Positions 1 through 8,560 are shown, counted from the stretch's first letter. The stretch: DNA of 64,000 bases from Rhizobium sp. NXC24 (GCF_002944315.1 NZ_CP024314.1:1302001-1366000), one strand, 5' to 3'. The notes: generated by a model not told the origin, from the sequence alone. A program made the numbers and translations.

Positions 1-739
1 GAGCCGCAATGCCGATCCGGCCGCCCTCGAGATTGGCGAGTGCTATGCGGTAGCCTTCGCCTTCCGAACCGAGCCTCAACTCGATCGGAACGCGCACGCC
101 ATTGAAGGCGATCTGGCAGGTGTCAGAGGAATGCAGCCCAAGCTTTTCCTCTACGCGCATCACCTCATAGCCTGCGATGTCCGTTGGAACGATGAAGGCA
201 GTGATGCCTTTTTTGCCGGCGCCAGGGTCGGTAACGGCAAAGACGATGATGACATGGCCGTTCTTGCCTGAGGTGATGAATTGCTTGGCCCCATCAAGTA
301 CATAATGATCGCCATCGCGCCTTGCCCTGGTCTTCAGGTTCGAGGCATCAGAGCCAGCCTGTGGCTCGGTGAGCGCGAAGCCGCCAATCCATTCGCCGCT
401 CGCCAGTTTCGGCAGGAAGCGCTGCCGTTGCTCCTCGGTACCGAACTTCAAGATCGGCACGCAGCCGACCGAGCTATGCACGCTCATGATCGTGGAGCAC
501 GTGCCGTCACCTGCGGCAATCTCCTCAAGCGCCATGGCATAGGCGACGACACCCGCATCCGACCCGCCATAGGCTTCCGGTACCAGCATGCCGAGCAAAC
601 CCAGTTCGCCCATCTCCTTCAGTTCTTCGCGCGGGAAGAGATGCTCCCGATCACGCTTGGCTGCGCCTGGCGCCAGGCGCTCGCGGGCAAAGTCGCGGGC
701 AAGATCGCGAATCTGCTGCTGGAGTTCGGAAAAGATCAT
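1..739 (-). CDS. Acyl-CoA dehydrogenase, C-terminus outside window
   Basis: FAD-dependent alpha,beta-dehydrogenation of an acyl-CoA, with electrons passed to ETF. About 246 residues are visible. They cover the N-terminal helical domain and the beta domain with the family motif FALTEPQAGSDASN and the W/F-ITSGKNG-type flavin segment. The ATG at 739 is preceded by GGAAGGAACAG, a good ribosome binding site. The gene lies 305 bp downstream of a LacI regulator on the same strand. Which acyl-CoA it uses cannot be told from this part; short- or branched-chain enzymes are the usual matches to this N-terminus. It runs off the left edge, so completeness is unknown. Confidence 0.9.
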   Translation of the reverse strand, partial: MIFSELQQQIRDLARDFARERLAPGAAKRDREHLFPREELKEMGELGLLGMLVPEAYGGSDAGVVAYAMALEEIAAGDGTCSTIMSVHSSVGCVPILKFGTEEQRQRFLPKLASGEWIGGFALTEPQAGSDASNLKTRARRDGDHYVLDGAKQFITSGKNGHVIIVFAVTDPGAGKKGITAFIVPTDIAGYEVMRVEEKLGLHSSDTCQIAFNGVRVPIELRLGSEGEGYRIALANLEGGRIGIAA

Positions 740-1044
740 CTGTTCCTTCCCTTTCCGCTCGCGCTGCTTGGTTGCGACAGCGGTCGCCTGTTGTAGCCGC
801 CACGGGTCTTATCAAGGAGATAGGGCGCTTTCGTCGTGCTTTCCATGCCCCCGCAACGACAACCGAGGCGAACATTTCGTTGACCTTGGTGGCTCACGTG
901 GATTGCCAAGAGTTCCGGAATCTTCCGGCGGGAGGGAGCAGTTCTTCCCCAAACGGATTGGGACCGCAATCGATTGCGTGCAATTCAACGGTTCCGCAAT
1001 ACCTTCAGGCGTTGCTCTTTTTCGGCGAGCCTATCAGCAAGAAT
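740..1044. other. Intergenic region with 14-bp palindrome
   Basis: No gene is seen here. The stretch holds the perfect palindrome CGCAATCGATTGCG at 965-978, with the central CG typical of LacI-family operators. It lies 226 bp upstream of the acyl-CoA dehydrogenase start. It differs from the GTTATCGATAAC-type sites near the idonate genes, so it may serve another regulator. Function is inferred from symmetry only. Confidence 0.45.
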
Positions 1045-2055
1045 TTATCGGCTGCTGTCGCGTACAATCAGTTCGGGCGAGATCCTGACATCGACGCCCT
1101 CGTTGCCGTCAAGGATATCGAGGATCAAACGCGCGGTCTTTTCTCCGATTTCCCGTGCGAAGGCATTGATCGTGGTCAGCGTGGGTACGCAGACTTCGCC
1201 GATCTCGTAATTGCCGAACCCGCCAATCGCAAAACGTTCCGGGACGGGAACGCCCAAACGACGACACTCGGTCAGCGCGCCATAGGCCGCAAGGTCGGAC
1301 ACGCAGACGACCGCCTCAGTATCCGGATAGGTTTCGATCAATTTCGCCATAGCATTGGCGCCTTCGCGCATCGAAATGGGCGGCAGGCCGGCGGCGATCA
1401 GGCGCGATGCATCAAGCCCATGCGCTTGCATGGCGGCAGAGAAGCCGACCCGCCGCTCACTACCGCGCGTATCGCGCCCGACATCACCGCCGATGAAGGC
1501 GATGCGGCGATAGCCGGAGCGGACGAAGTGGTCCACCATGTCGCGAACGGCACCGGCGTTGGAAAATCCGACGTAATGGTCGATCGGTTCGGCGGGAATA
1601 TCCCAGGTCTCGATCACGGGGATATTGATCGTTTCCAACAGACGTCGCCCGCGTTCCGTATGCTTGCCGCCGGTCACGACAATTGCCTGCGGCTTGCGGC
1701 GCAAGAGCTGCTCGATGAGCCGCTCCTCCTCCTGCGTGTTGTAGTTCGTATAACCCAACAGGATCTGCATGTCGCGCGCGGCGAGCGTATCGGAAAGTCC
1801 GCCGACGGTATCGGCGAAATTGGCGTTGTTGATCGAAGGAATCGTAACCGCGACGAAACCGGACTTCTGTGAGCGCAGGTTGGAGGCCGTGCTGTCGAAA
1901 ACGTAACCGAGATCCTCGGCAGCCTGGAGGATGGCCTCTCTTCTCTCCTTACTGATCAGACTGTCGGCCTTGAATGCACGCGACACTGTCATCGGGGAAA
2001 CCCCCGTCACGCGGGCAACGTCTGCCATGGTCGGCGGTTTGCGATTTTTGCTCAT
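1045..2055 (-). CDS. LacI/GntR-type transcriptional regulator of the idonate/gluconate locus
   Basis: A 336-residue LacI-family regulator. The N-terminal helix-turn-helix (about residues 9-28, ADVARVTGVSPMTVSRAF) is followed by a hinge helix and a periplasmic-binding-protein-like effector domain ending near residue 330. Sequence style is that of gluconate repressors (GntR/IdnR branch). A 13/16 match to the palindromic operator found between the divergent idonate genes sits just upstream at 2065-2080, which suggests autoregulation. It is transcribed behind the idnO-gntK operon but is separated from it by a terminator at 2142-2163. The ligand (gluconate, 5-ketogluconate or idonate) is inferred from context. 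Confidence 0.9.
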   Translation of the reverse strand: MSKNRKPPTMADVARVTGVSPMTVSRAFKADSLISKERREAILQAAEDLGYVFDSTASNLRSQKSGFVAVTIPSINNANFADTVGGLSDTLAARDMQILLGYTNYNTQEEERLIEQLLRRKPQAIVVTGGKHTERGRRLLETINIPVIETWDIPAEPIDHYVGFSNAGAVRDMVDHFVRSGYRRIAFIGGDVGRDTRGSERRVGFSAAMQAHGLDASRLIAAGLPPISMREGANAMAKLIETYPDTEAVVCVSDLAAYGALTECRRLGVPVPERFAIGGFGNYEIGEVCVPTLTTINAFAREIGEKTARLILDILDGNEGVDVRISPELIVRDSSR

Positions 2056-2064
2056 CTATGGCCC

Positions 2065-2080
2065 GTGTTATCGTTACCAT
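2065..2080. promoter_or_regulatory. Candidate autoregulatory GntR-type operator
   Basis: The sequence GTGTTATCGTTACCAT matches the perfect palindrome at 4718-4733 in 13 of 16 positions and keeps the central TATCG core. It lies 10 bp upstream of the LacI-type regulator start, where binding would block transcription. E. coli GntR/IdnR sites are known to have the form ATGTTA-N4-TAACAT. The role here is inferred. Confidence 0.65.
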
Positions 2081-2141
2081 GAGAGTAATATGCCTTTACT
2101 TCGAATGGCAAGAGGAACCCTTCGCCATCCTGAAATGAAAA

Positions 2142-2163
2142 TGCGGAGCCTTTCGGCTCCGCA
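2142..2163 (-). terminator. Rho-independent terminator of the idnO-gntK operon
   Basis: A perfect 9-bp stem (TGCGGAGCC / GGCTCCGCA) with a 4-nt loop is followed on the minus strand by TTTTCATTT. It lies 27 bp past the last gene of the operon and isolates the regulator gene downstream. Confidence 0.85.
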
Positions 2164-2189
2164 CCCAACATCGTCAGCGCAGAATGAGT

Positions 2190-2522
2190 TCAGAGCACGA
2201 ATTCGTGGGCGACCGTGACATGGTGATGAATACGCCCTTCAAAGAACCGGGACAGGACGGCTTCGGTCGCCGCGCGGGCTTCCGCACGAACAGGGCTCGC
2301 AAGCGCTGCTTCCACCGTAGCCAAGTCCGGATAGTTGACCGCGAGAATCATCGGGTATTCCGGTGCACCTTCGTCTCGTGCTTCGGCGAAGGTCACCCGC
2401 ACATCGAGAGCACCGGGAAATTGCTTCCATTTCGGCAGGATGGTCTCCATCACCGCGTCGCGAAATGCGGCCGCCTCGCCGTCCTTAACCTTGCCTTCGA
2501 ATAATGCGTATCGGGTAATCAT
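2190..2522 (-). CDS. Small dimeric alpha/beta-barrel (Dabb/ABM-like) protein
   Basis: A 110-residue protein, about the size of the antibiotic-biosynthesis-monooxygenase / stress-responsive Dabb fold. It has an N-terminal beta strand (ITRYALFEGKVKDG), helix, and a C-terminal HHHVTVAHEFVL. Such proteins act as small cofactor-less oxygenases, isomerases or mutarotase-like partners in sugar operons. Its ATG overlaps the stop of the upstream dehydrogenase by 4 bp (ATGA), so it is translationally coupled and is the last gene of the idonate operon. The exact role is unknown. Confidence 0.75.
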   Translation of the reverse strand: MITRYALFEGKVKDGEAAAFRDAVMETILPKWKQFPGALDVRVTFAEARDEGAPEYPMILAVNYPDLATVEAALASPVRAEARAATEAVLSRFFEGRIHHHVTVAHEFVL

Positions 2523-3406
2523 TCGGCGATCTCCTTGTTCGGCCCCTTGAAAAATTCCATCAATGCGGCCTGGTCCTCGCCGCCGAGGCCGGCTGCCGTC
2601 AGCATGCGGTGCACTTCGGCGCAGACGGCCGTCAGCGGCATGGCGGTGTTGGTGCGCCGGGCGAGATCCTGTGCACCGTTCAGATCCTTGACCATGTTGT
2701 CGATGCGGCCTGTGCGGCGGTAGTCTTTGGCGACGTAACGCGGCATGTATTCCTGGAGAATGGCGCTGTCGGCTCGTCCCCCTTTCAGCGCCTGCGGGAT
2801 CTTGGCAGCATCAACGCCGGCATCGAGCGCCAGTTGGGTTGCTTCCGCGACAGCGAGAAAGTTCAGGGCGCAGAGCACCTGATTGATCAGTTTCGTGGTC
2901 TGGCCGGCGCCGGGCGGGCCCATATGGGTATAGTTCGAGGCAACGTGCCGAAGCACCACATGCGCATCCTTGACGTCCTCATCCCGGCCGCCGGCCATCA
3001 GCGTCAATTGGCCGATCAGAGCCTTTGGCGCACCACCGGAGAGCGGGCTATCCACCCATCGCAGTCCCTTTTCTTGCGCGTCCGCGGCCAGCGCCTTGGT
3101 CGCGTCGGGATCGATGGAGGACATGTCGATGATCAGCGTTCCGGGCTTGGCGCCCTCGGCAACGCCGCCGGGGCCGAAGACCGCGGCATGCACGATCCGC
3201 GGCGAGTTCAAGCTGAGAATGACGTAATCCGATACCGAAGCCGCTGTGGCAGCGCTCACCGCGGCACTGGCTCCCTTGGCAGTGAGTGCGGCAACCTTTT
3301 CCATGTCGAGATCGAAGACCGTCAGATGATTTCCCGTCTCCACAAGGCGCGCGCCGATGGCTCCGCCCATCGCGCCTGCGCCGATCAGCGCAATTTTGCT
3401 ACTCAT
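2519..3406 (-). CDS. NAD(P)-binding beta-hydroxyacid dehydrogenase
   Basis: A 295-residue member of the 3-hydroxyisobutyrate / 6-phosphogluconate dehydrogenase family. It has an N-terminal Rossmann motif (ALIGAGAMGGAIG, residues 6-18), the substrate loop DSPLSGG (about 119-125) and the catalytic-lysine segment GQTTKLINQ (about 169-177). Members include tartronate semialdehyde reductase and glyoxylate reductase. It sits between gntK and a Dabb-like gene with ATGA overlaps on both sides, so it likely handles a sugar-acid or semialdehyde intermediate of idonate/gluconate breakdown. The substrate is not determinable. Confidence 0.85.
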   Translation of the reverse strand: MSSKIALIGAGAMGGAIGARLVETGNHLTVFDLDMEKVAALTAKGASAAVSAATAASVSDYVILSLNSPRIVHAAVFGPGGVAEGAKPGTLIIDMSSIDPDATKALAADAQEKGLRWVDSPLSGGAPKALIGQLTLMAGGRDEDVKDAHVVLRHVASNYTHMGPPGAGQTTKLINQVLCALNFLAVAEATQLALDAGVDAAKIPQALKGGRADSAILQEYMPRYVAKDYRRTGRIDNMVKDLNGAQDLARRTNTAMPLTAVCAEVHRMLTAAGLGGEDQAALMEFFKGPNKEIAE

Positions 3407-3945
3407 AGCTCTTCCTCCTCCAACGCGGCGATAATAGCCGCTATGACCGCATCAAACGGTTGATCGATATCGACGGTGATTGCCTGCTCAGCCGGTCCAG
3501 GCGGCTCAAGTGAAGCGAACTGGCTTTCAAGCAAAGCGGCCGGCATAAAATGCCCCTGCCGCGTTTGCAGGCGAGCGGCAATCACTTCCTTTTTTCCTGC
3601 AAGATGAATGAAGCGCACACGCCCTTCGACCGCCGCACGGATCTTGTCGCGATAAGTCTGCTTCAGTGCTGAACAGCCAATCAGCACCGTTTCCTCCGCT
3701 TGCGCAAGACAGTCCCCGACACTGTTCAGCCAAGGCCATCGATCAGCATCGGTGAGCGGCACACCCGCGCTCATCTTGGCGACGTTGGCCGCAGGATGAA
3801 GGTCGTCGCCATCGATGTAGATGCCCGACAGACGATAGGCGAGCGCTGCACCAACAGACGATTTGCCGCAACCGGAAACCCCCATGATGACGAACCGTCG
3901 CGGCCGCACGGCCTCAGAGTGACGCTGTGATACCGCCGTCGACAT
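3403..3945 (-). CDS. gntK: Gluconokinase
   Basis: ATP-dependent phosphorylation of gluconate to 6-phosphogluconate. The P-loop GVSGCGKSS follows RRFVIM at about residue 18. The DGDDLHP motif, the KMSAGVPLTDADRWPWL segment and the SALKQTYRD helix are all hallmarks of the GntK/thermoresistant gluconokinase family. Length from the ATG at 3945 is 180 residues, matching the family; the open frame extends further up to 4092 but that part is idnO in another frame. The start overlaps the 3' end of idnO by about 32 bp and lacks a strong ribosome site, so coupling to idnO is likely. The stop overlaps the next start (ATGA). Confidence 0.92.
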   Translation of the reverse strand: MSTAVSQRHSEAVRPRRFVIMGVSGCGKSSVGAALAYRLSGIYIDGDDLHPAANVAKMSAGVPLTDADRWPWLNSVGDCLAQAEETVLIGCSALKQTYRDKIRAAVEGRVRFIHLAGKKEVIAARLQTRQGHFMPAALLESQFASLEPPGPAEQAITVDIDQPFDAVIAAIIAALEEEEL

Positions 3946-4672
3946 AAAGCACATGCCCGTTGACAAAAGAGGATGCTTCGGAGGCAAGGAAGATACAGGC
4001 GCCGACCAGTTCTTCGACCCGTCCCCAGCGCCCGGCCGGCGTGCGCTTCTGAAGCCATGCCGAGAAATCGGCATCGGCGACCAGCGCCGCATTTAATGGC
4101 GTGTCGAAGTAGCCAGGCGCGATGGCATTGCATTGCAGTCCGTATTTCGCCCAATCCGTCGCCATGCCCTTGGTGAGATTGCCGACTGCGCCTTTGGTTG
4201 CCGTATAGGGTGCGATCGAGGGCCGCGCCAGCGCAGTCTGGACGCTGGCAATATTGATGATCTTGCCGGCGCCACGCTTGATCATGTGGCGTGCGACAGC
4301 CTGACCGACGTTGAAAACGCTCGATATATTGGTTCGAAGAAGCCGTTCGAATGCATCTGCGGGAAAATCTTCGAGCGGCGTGCGGTACTGCATGCCTGCA
4401 TTGTTGACCAATATGTCGATGGCGCCGGTTTTGGCTTCGAAATCATCGATGGCATGCCGCGCAGCTTCGTGATCCGTCGCGTCGAATGGCAGGATGTGGA
4501 CTGTGCCGTCAAACAGAGCCGCGGCTTTCGTCAGCTTTTCCACGTCGCGGCCATTGAGCACCAGCTCGGCCCCCGCGGCCGCCAGTCCTTGGGCAAGAGC
4601 CAGGCCGATGCCTTGCGACGAACCCGTCACAAGCGCGCGCCGCCCTTTTAGATCGAAGAGGTCAAGAGACAC
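3914..4672 (-). CDS. idnO: SDR oxidoreductase, gluconate 5-dehydrogenase type
   Basis: A 252-residue classical short-chain dehydrogenase, expected to interconvert 5-ketogluconate and gluconate with NAD(P)H. It shows the TGSSQGIG cofactor motif (about 17-24), NNAGMQ (about 90), catalytic S in NIASVQ and YTATKGA (Y-x3-K). The start is a GTG at 4672 preceded by AAAGGAGAAAATC. It is the first gene of the minus-strand operon idnO-gntK-dehydrogenase-Dabb and is divergent from the hydroxyacid dehydrogenase/idnD operon, with the operator palindrome between them. The pairing with idnD and gntK supports the L-idonate to 5-ketogluconate to gluconate to 6-phosphogluconate route. Confidence 0.88.
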   Translation of the reverse strand: MSLDLFDLKGRRALVTGSSQGIGLALAQGLAAAGAELVLNGRDVEKLTKAAALFDGTVHILPFDATDHEAARHAIDDFEAKTGAIDILVNNAGMQYRTPLEDFPADAFERLLRTNISSVFNVGQAVARHMIKRGAGKIINIASVQTALARPSIAPYTATKGAVGNLTKGMATDWAKYGLQCNAIAPGYFDTPLNAALVADADFSAWLQKRTPAGRWGRVEELVGACIFLASEASSFVNGHVLYVDGGITASL

Positions 4673-4717
4673 GATTTTCTCCTTTTTTCATCTCGACAAA
4701 TGCCGGTATGCTTGTTT

Positions 4718-4733
4718 ATGTTATCGATAACAT
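4718..4733. promoter_or_regulatory. Perfect GntR/IdnR-type operator in divergent promoter
   Basis: ATGTTATCGATAACAT is a perfect 16-bp palindrome in the 99-bp space between the divergent idnO and hydroxyacid-dehydrogenase genes. It closely resembles the known E. coli GntR/IdnR operator pattern. A second, imperfect copy precedes the regulator gene at 2065-2080. Control of both operons by the LacI-type protein is inferred. Confidence 0.85.
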
Positions 4734-4771
4734 CCGGTGTCAAGGCCAGTATCAAGGGAGGAATCGAAAAG

Positions 4772-5719
4772 ATGGAAAAGCCCACTATCCTGCAGGTAGG
4801 CCCCTATCCGCAATGGGATCAGGAACCCCTCGACGCGGCGTTTCGTGTCCACCGCTATTTCGAGGCCGAGGACAAAGCTGCGCTTCTGACGGAGGTCGGG
4901 CCATCGGTTAGGGCAATTGCCACGCGCGGCGAACTCGGGGTCAACAGGGCCATGATCGAAGCCTGCCCCAACCTTGAAGTGATTTCGGTCTATGGCGTCG
5001 GCTTCGATGCGGTCGATCTTGGGGCCTGCCGGGAGCGAGGCATTCGCGTGACGAATACTCCCGACGTTTTAACCAACGATGTTGCCGATTTAGGTGTCGC
5101 CATGATGCTCTGCCAATCGCGCGGCATGCTCGGCGCCGAGACATGGGTGCGAGACGGAAGCTGGGTCGGCAAGGGTCTTTATCCCTTGAAGCGGCGGGTG
5201 TGGGGACGGCGGGCCGGAGTTCTGGGCCTTGGCCGGATCGGCTTCGAGGTCGCCAAGAGGCTGAAGGGCTTCGACATGCAGATCGCCTACTCCGACGTCG
5301 AAGCGAAACCTTACGCAAACGACATGGAATTCGTGAGCGATCCAGTTAAACTTGCAGAGCAATCTGATTTTCTTTTCGTGACGCTGGCAGCCTCTGCCGC
5401 GACGCGCCACATCGTCGGACGCAATGTGATCGAAGCGCTCGGTCCGGAAGGCATGCTGATCAACATATCGCGCGCCTCCAACATCGATGAGGAAGCGTTG
5501 CTGAGCGCCCTCGAAACGGGCAAGCTCGGTTCGGCGGCACTCGATGTCTTCGAAGGCGAGCCGAAGCTCAATCCGCGTTTTCTGGCGCTGGACAATGTGC
5601 TTCTCCAACCTCACCATGCCTCGGGCACGATCGAGACACGCAAGGCCATGGGCCAGCTTGTCCGCGATAACCTGACCGCTCATTTTGCCGGTCAGCCGCT
5701 GCCCACCCCCGTTCTTTGA
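4772..5719 (+). CDS. D-isomer 2-hydroxyacid dehydrogenase (2-ketogluconate/glyoxylate reductase type)
   Basis: A 315-residue NAD(P)-dependent 2-hydroxyacid dehydrogenase. It shows the VYGVGFDAVD substrate-domain motif, the Rossmann motif VLGLGRIG (about 150-157), the NISRAS arginine segment and the catalytic histidine in LQPHHASG. The ATG at 4772 follows AAGGGAGGAATCG; the frame is open further upstream but includes the operator. It is first in a plus-strand operon with idnD (10-bp gap) and a lactonase. It probably reduces a 2-keto sugar acid or hydroxypyruvate. Confidence 0.88.
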   Translation: MEKPTILQVGPYPQWDQEPLDAAFRVHRYFEAEDKAALLTEVGPSVRAIATRGELGVNRAMIEACPNLEVISVYGVGFDAVDLGACRERGIRVTNTPDVLTNDVADLGVAMMLCQSRGMLGAETWVRDGSWVGKGLYPLKRRVWGRRAGVLGLGRIGFEVAKRLKGFDMQIAYSDVEAKPYANDMEFVSDPVKLAEQSDFLFVTLAASAATRHIVGRNVIEALGPEGMLINISRASNIDEEALLSALETGKLGSAALDVFEGEPKLNPRFLALDNVLLQPHHASGTIETRKAMGQLVRDNLTAHFAGQPLPTPVL

Positions 5720-5729
5720 GGAGAAAGAC

Positions 5730-6761
5730 ATGAAGGCAATCGTCGCTCACGCCGCCAAGGATTTGCGGATCGAGGAGTATCCGGACGAAGAGCCGGGTGC
5801 GGGTGAGGTCAAGCTGCGGCTCGCCACGGGCGGCATCTGCGGCAGTGACTTGCATTATTACAACCACGGCGGCTTCGGGACCGTACGCCTGAAGCAGCCG
5901 ATGATCCTGGGACATGAGGTCAGTGCTACGGTCCTGGCGCTTGGCGCCGGTGTTCAGGGGCTCGAAGTTGGCCAACTCGTCGCTGTTTCGCCGTCGCGCC
6001 CCTGCCGGACCTGCCGCTATTGCCAGCAAGGCTTGCACAATCAGTGCCTGAACATGCGCTTCTACGGCAGCGCCATGCCTTTCCCGCATATTCAGGGCGC
6101 ATTCCGCGAAACATTGGTTGCCGATGCCATTCAATGCGTCCCCGCCGACGGCCTCACGGCCGGCGAAGCGGCGATGGCCGAACCGCTGGCCGTCACCCTG
6201 CACGCGACGAAGCGCGCCGGCGAAATGCTGGGCAAGCGGGTTCTCGTGACCGGCTGCGGACCGATCGGCGTTTTGTCCATCCTGGCCGCCCGCCGGGCCG
6301 GTGCAGCGGAAATCGTTGCAACCGATCTCTCAGACTTCACACTTTCGCTCGCCAAGGAGGCCGGCGCGGACCGGGTCATCAATACGAAGAAAGAACCGGA
6401 GGCGCTTAGCGCCTATTCGGCCGACAAGGGAACCTTCGATGTTCTCTATGAATGCTCGGGGGCTGCCGCCGCTCTTACCAGCGGGATTGCGGCGCTCAGA
6501 CCGCGCGGGATCATCATACAACTGGGTCTCGGAGGCGACATGACCTTGCCGATGCAGACTATCACCGCCAAGGAACTGGATCTGCGCGGCTCTTTCCGCT
6601 TCCATGAGGAATTCGCCACGGGCGTTGAATTGGTGCGCAAGCGCCTGATCGATGTCAGGCCGCTCATTACCCATTCCGTGCCGCTTGCGGACGCGATCGG
6701 CGCTTTCGAGATCGCTTCTGACCGCAGCCGAGCCATGAAGGCGCAGATCGTCTTTTCCTGA
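5730..6761 (+). CDS. idnD: L-idonate 5-dehydrogenase (zinc MDR family)
   Basis: A 343-residue medium-chain dehydrogenase that oxidises L-idonate to 5-keto-D-gluconate. Visible are the catalytic zinc segment GGICGSDLHYY, the GHE motif (GHEVSA), the structural zinc cysteines in CRTCRYCQQGLHNQC, and the NAD motif TGCGPIGV. The ATG at 5730 follows GAGGAGAAAGAC and is 10 bp after the upstream stop. The idnO/gntK partners on the other side of the shared operator fit an idonate pathway; sorbitol-type dehydrogenase is the alternative. Confidence 0.88.
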   Translation: MKAIVAHAAKDLRIEEYPDEEPGAGEVKLRLATGGICGSDLHYYNHGGFGTVRLKQPMILGHEVSATVLALGAGVQGLEVGQLVAVSPSRPCRTCRYCQQGLHNQCLNMRFYGSAMPFPHIQGAFRETLVADAIQCVPADGLTAGEAAMAEPLAVTLHATKRAGEMLGKRVLVTGCGPIGVLSILAARRAGAAEIVATDLSDFTLSLAKEAGADRVINTKKEPEALSAYSADKGTFDVLYECSGAAAALTSGIAALRPRGIIIQLGLGGDMTLPMQTITAKELDLRGSFRFHEEFATGVELVRKRLIDVRPLITHSVPLADAIGAFEIASDRSRAMKAQIVFS

Positions 6762-6820
6762 GACACGGCTCGCCAGTCGATCAATGCCTTGATGCAGCAT
6801 GATAAGAGGTAATGTAAGAG

Positions 6821-7711
6821 ATGTCGTTTTTCGAAATCATCGATCCGGCTTTCGGCCGGTTCGTCCTCGGCAATGCGCCCGTCAAACAAATCGCCAGCGG
6901 ATTTGATTGGGTTGAGGGGCCTGTCTGGTTCGGCGACCTCAACTGCCTCCTTTTTTCCGACATTCCGAACAATCGCATCATGCGGTGGATCCCGGGTATC
7001 GGCACCAGCGTCTTCCGCGAACCATCGAACTTCGCCAACGGCCATACCCGCGATCGGCAAGGCCGTCTTGTAAGCTGCGAGCACGGCAGCCGAAGCGTGA
7101 CGCGCACGGAATTTGACGGCTCCATCACGGTGATCGCCGAGCGCTATCAGGGCAAGCGGCTGAATTCGCCGAACGACGTCATCGTGGCTTCCGACGGCGC
7201 CATCTGGTTTACCGACCCGCATTACGGCATCGCCACGGATTACGAAGGATACAAAAGCGAGCAGGAACTGCCCTGCAACGTCTATCGTGTCGATCCTTCA
7301 GGTTCGATCGCAGCCGTGCTCACCGATTTCAATTGCCCGAACGGGCTGGCGTTCAGCCCGGATGAAAAGAGGCTTTACGTTGCAGACACCGGCCGTATGC
7401 ACACCGACGATCCACGTCGTATTCGCGTCTTTGACGTCGCAGAAAACTGGCGCCTGACCGGCGGCGATGTCTTTCATACAATTTCGCCAGGGTGTGCCGA
7501 CGGGATGCGGATAGACAGTGACGGCAATCTTTGGTCCTCGGCCGGCGACGGCGTCCATTGCGTTGCGCCGGACGGACATCTCATGGGTAAGCTCCTGGTC
7601 CCCGAAACCGTCTCCAATCTCTGCTTTGGCGGACGTGGCAAACACAAGCTCTTCATCACGGCAACCACGAGCGTTTACGCGATTTCGCTCAACAGGCGCG
7701 GAGCGCTTTGA
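6821..7711 (+). CDS. SMP-30/gluconolactonase-family lactonase
   Basis: A 296-residue six-bladed beta-propeller lactonase that hydrolyses sugar-acid lactones using a divalent metal. Motifs include FDWVEGPVWFGD (metal Glu), the RLNSPNDVIVASDGAIWFTDPHYG segment and NCPNGLAFSPDEKRLYVADT. It follows idnD by 59 bp and is probably the last gene of the plus-strand idonate operon, feeding gluconate or idonate from its lactone. Confidence 0.9.
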   Translation: MSFFEIIDPAFGRFVLGNAPVKQIASGFDWVEGPVWFGDLNCLLFSDIPNNRIMRWIPGIGTSVFREPSNFANGHTRDRQGRLVSCEHGSRSVTRTEFDGSITVIAERYQGKRLNSPNDVIVASDGAIWFTDPHYGIATDYEGYKSEQELPCNVYRVDPSGSIAAVLTDFNCPNGLAFSPDEKRLYVADTGRMHTDDPRRIRVFDVAENWRLTGGDVFHTISPGCADGMRIDSDGNLWSSAGDGVHCVAPDGHLMGKLLVPETVSNLCFGGRGKHKLFITATTSVYAISLNRRGAL

Positions 7712-8074
7712 TTGAGACGCTCATGAGGGCGCAGGTAAAGCGGTCGACGTGGAGGAATAGCAACTCCTCCTGACCATCCTTCTTGATCAGCGGATCGGCT
7801 CCCAATCTACATTCCGAGCCTGGTGGCCTGTGGTTTGGCATTTAATTAGGTTCTTCCTCAATTTCGGCGGTTAACAGAGTGTTAGCGTCGCGATCGCGTC
7901 CGCTATACTGCAAGCCCTGTCATATTCGGAGTACGACTTCTCAGCGCCACAGAGTAGCTGGCAAGAAGCACAGGCCGAAGCTGCCCTGCACACCGTGGCG
8001 CAGTAGAACGTCACCTTGAAATCAGTTGCGTCACCTGTCATATATGAAGCGACAAATGACGCAGAGATGATCCC
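7712..8074. promoter_or_regulatory. Intergenic region with operator repeats for the Xre-RES module
   Basis: No gene is seen. Just before the antitoxin start, CGTCACCT occurs twice at 8009-8016 and 8029-8036, exactly 20 bp apart. The second copy forms an inverted repeat (TGCGTCA at 8027-8033 / TGACGCA at 8057-8063) around the palindrome TCATATATGA (8038-8047). This is a plausible autoregulatory operator for the antitoxin. A weak GGAGGA/TCCTCC hairpin at 7751-7770 has no T tract. Confidence 0.55.
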
Positions 8075-8560
8075 ATGGCCATTGCGGCAGAGAAAGTTAT
8101 CCCGGAAACGACGACCGGCGAATTGCAGAAGGTAGCGGCGCTGCTCGGCGGTGCGCGCGTGCTTGCGCGCAGCCTGACCAGCCCTCTCGATGCGCATGAA
8201 CTGCTTTTGCGCGGCCTGCCGGCCTCGGCGCTGGATCACCTTGTCGGCCATCTGGTCATCATCGGCAAAACGGACTCGCTCGAAAAGGCCGTGGGCATGA
8301 GTTTGCGCACCTGGCAGCGGCGGAAGGATACGCCCTCCAAGCCGCTCAGCCAGGAACAGAGCGGTCGCGCATGGAAATTCGCGGAGATACTCGCAAAGGC
8401 AACGGACATCTTCGGCTCGCAGGCTGAAGCCGAGCAATGGCTCGAGCGCCCGGCGATCGGGCTCGATCAGCGCCGGCCGATCGATCTTCTCGGGACGCCC
8501 GCCGGCGTCGAGCTGGTTGAGGATCATCTCGACCGTCTCGAATATGGCGTCTATGCATGA
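8075..8560 (+). CDS. Xre/MbcA/ParS-type antitoxin
   Basis: A 161-residue antitoxin of a type II RES-Xre module. The helix-turn-helix-like N-terminal half is followed by the MbcA/ParS/Xre C-terminal domain: GMSLRTWQRRKD, then WLERPAIGLDQRRPIDLLGTPAGVELVEDHLDRLEYGVYA, which is the hallmark ending of the family. It neutralises the RES toxin and should repress its own promoter, where repeats are seen. Its stop overlaps the toxin start (ATGA). Confidence 0.92.
   Translation: MAIAAEKVIPETTTGELQKVAALLGGARVLARSLTSPLDAHELLLRGLPASALDHLVGHLVIIGKTDSLEKAVGMSLRTWQRRKDTPSKPLSQEQSGRAWKFAEILAKATDIFGSQAEAEQWLERPAIGLDQRRPIDLLGTPAGVELVEDHLDRLEYGVYA

Noticed and set aside
281..796. Plus-strand open frames over the acyl-CoA dehydrogenase
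   Set aside because: They are antisense to a gene with clear family motifs and show no domain of their own.
7751..7770. Hairpin after the lactonase gene as terminator
   Set aside because: The stem is only 6 bp and no T run follows on either strand.
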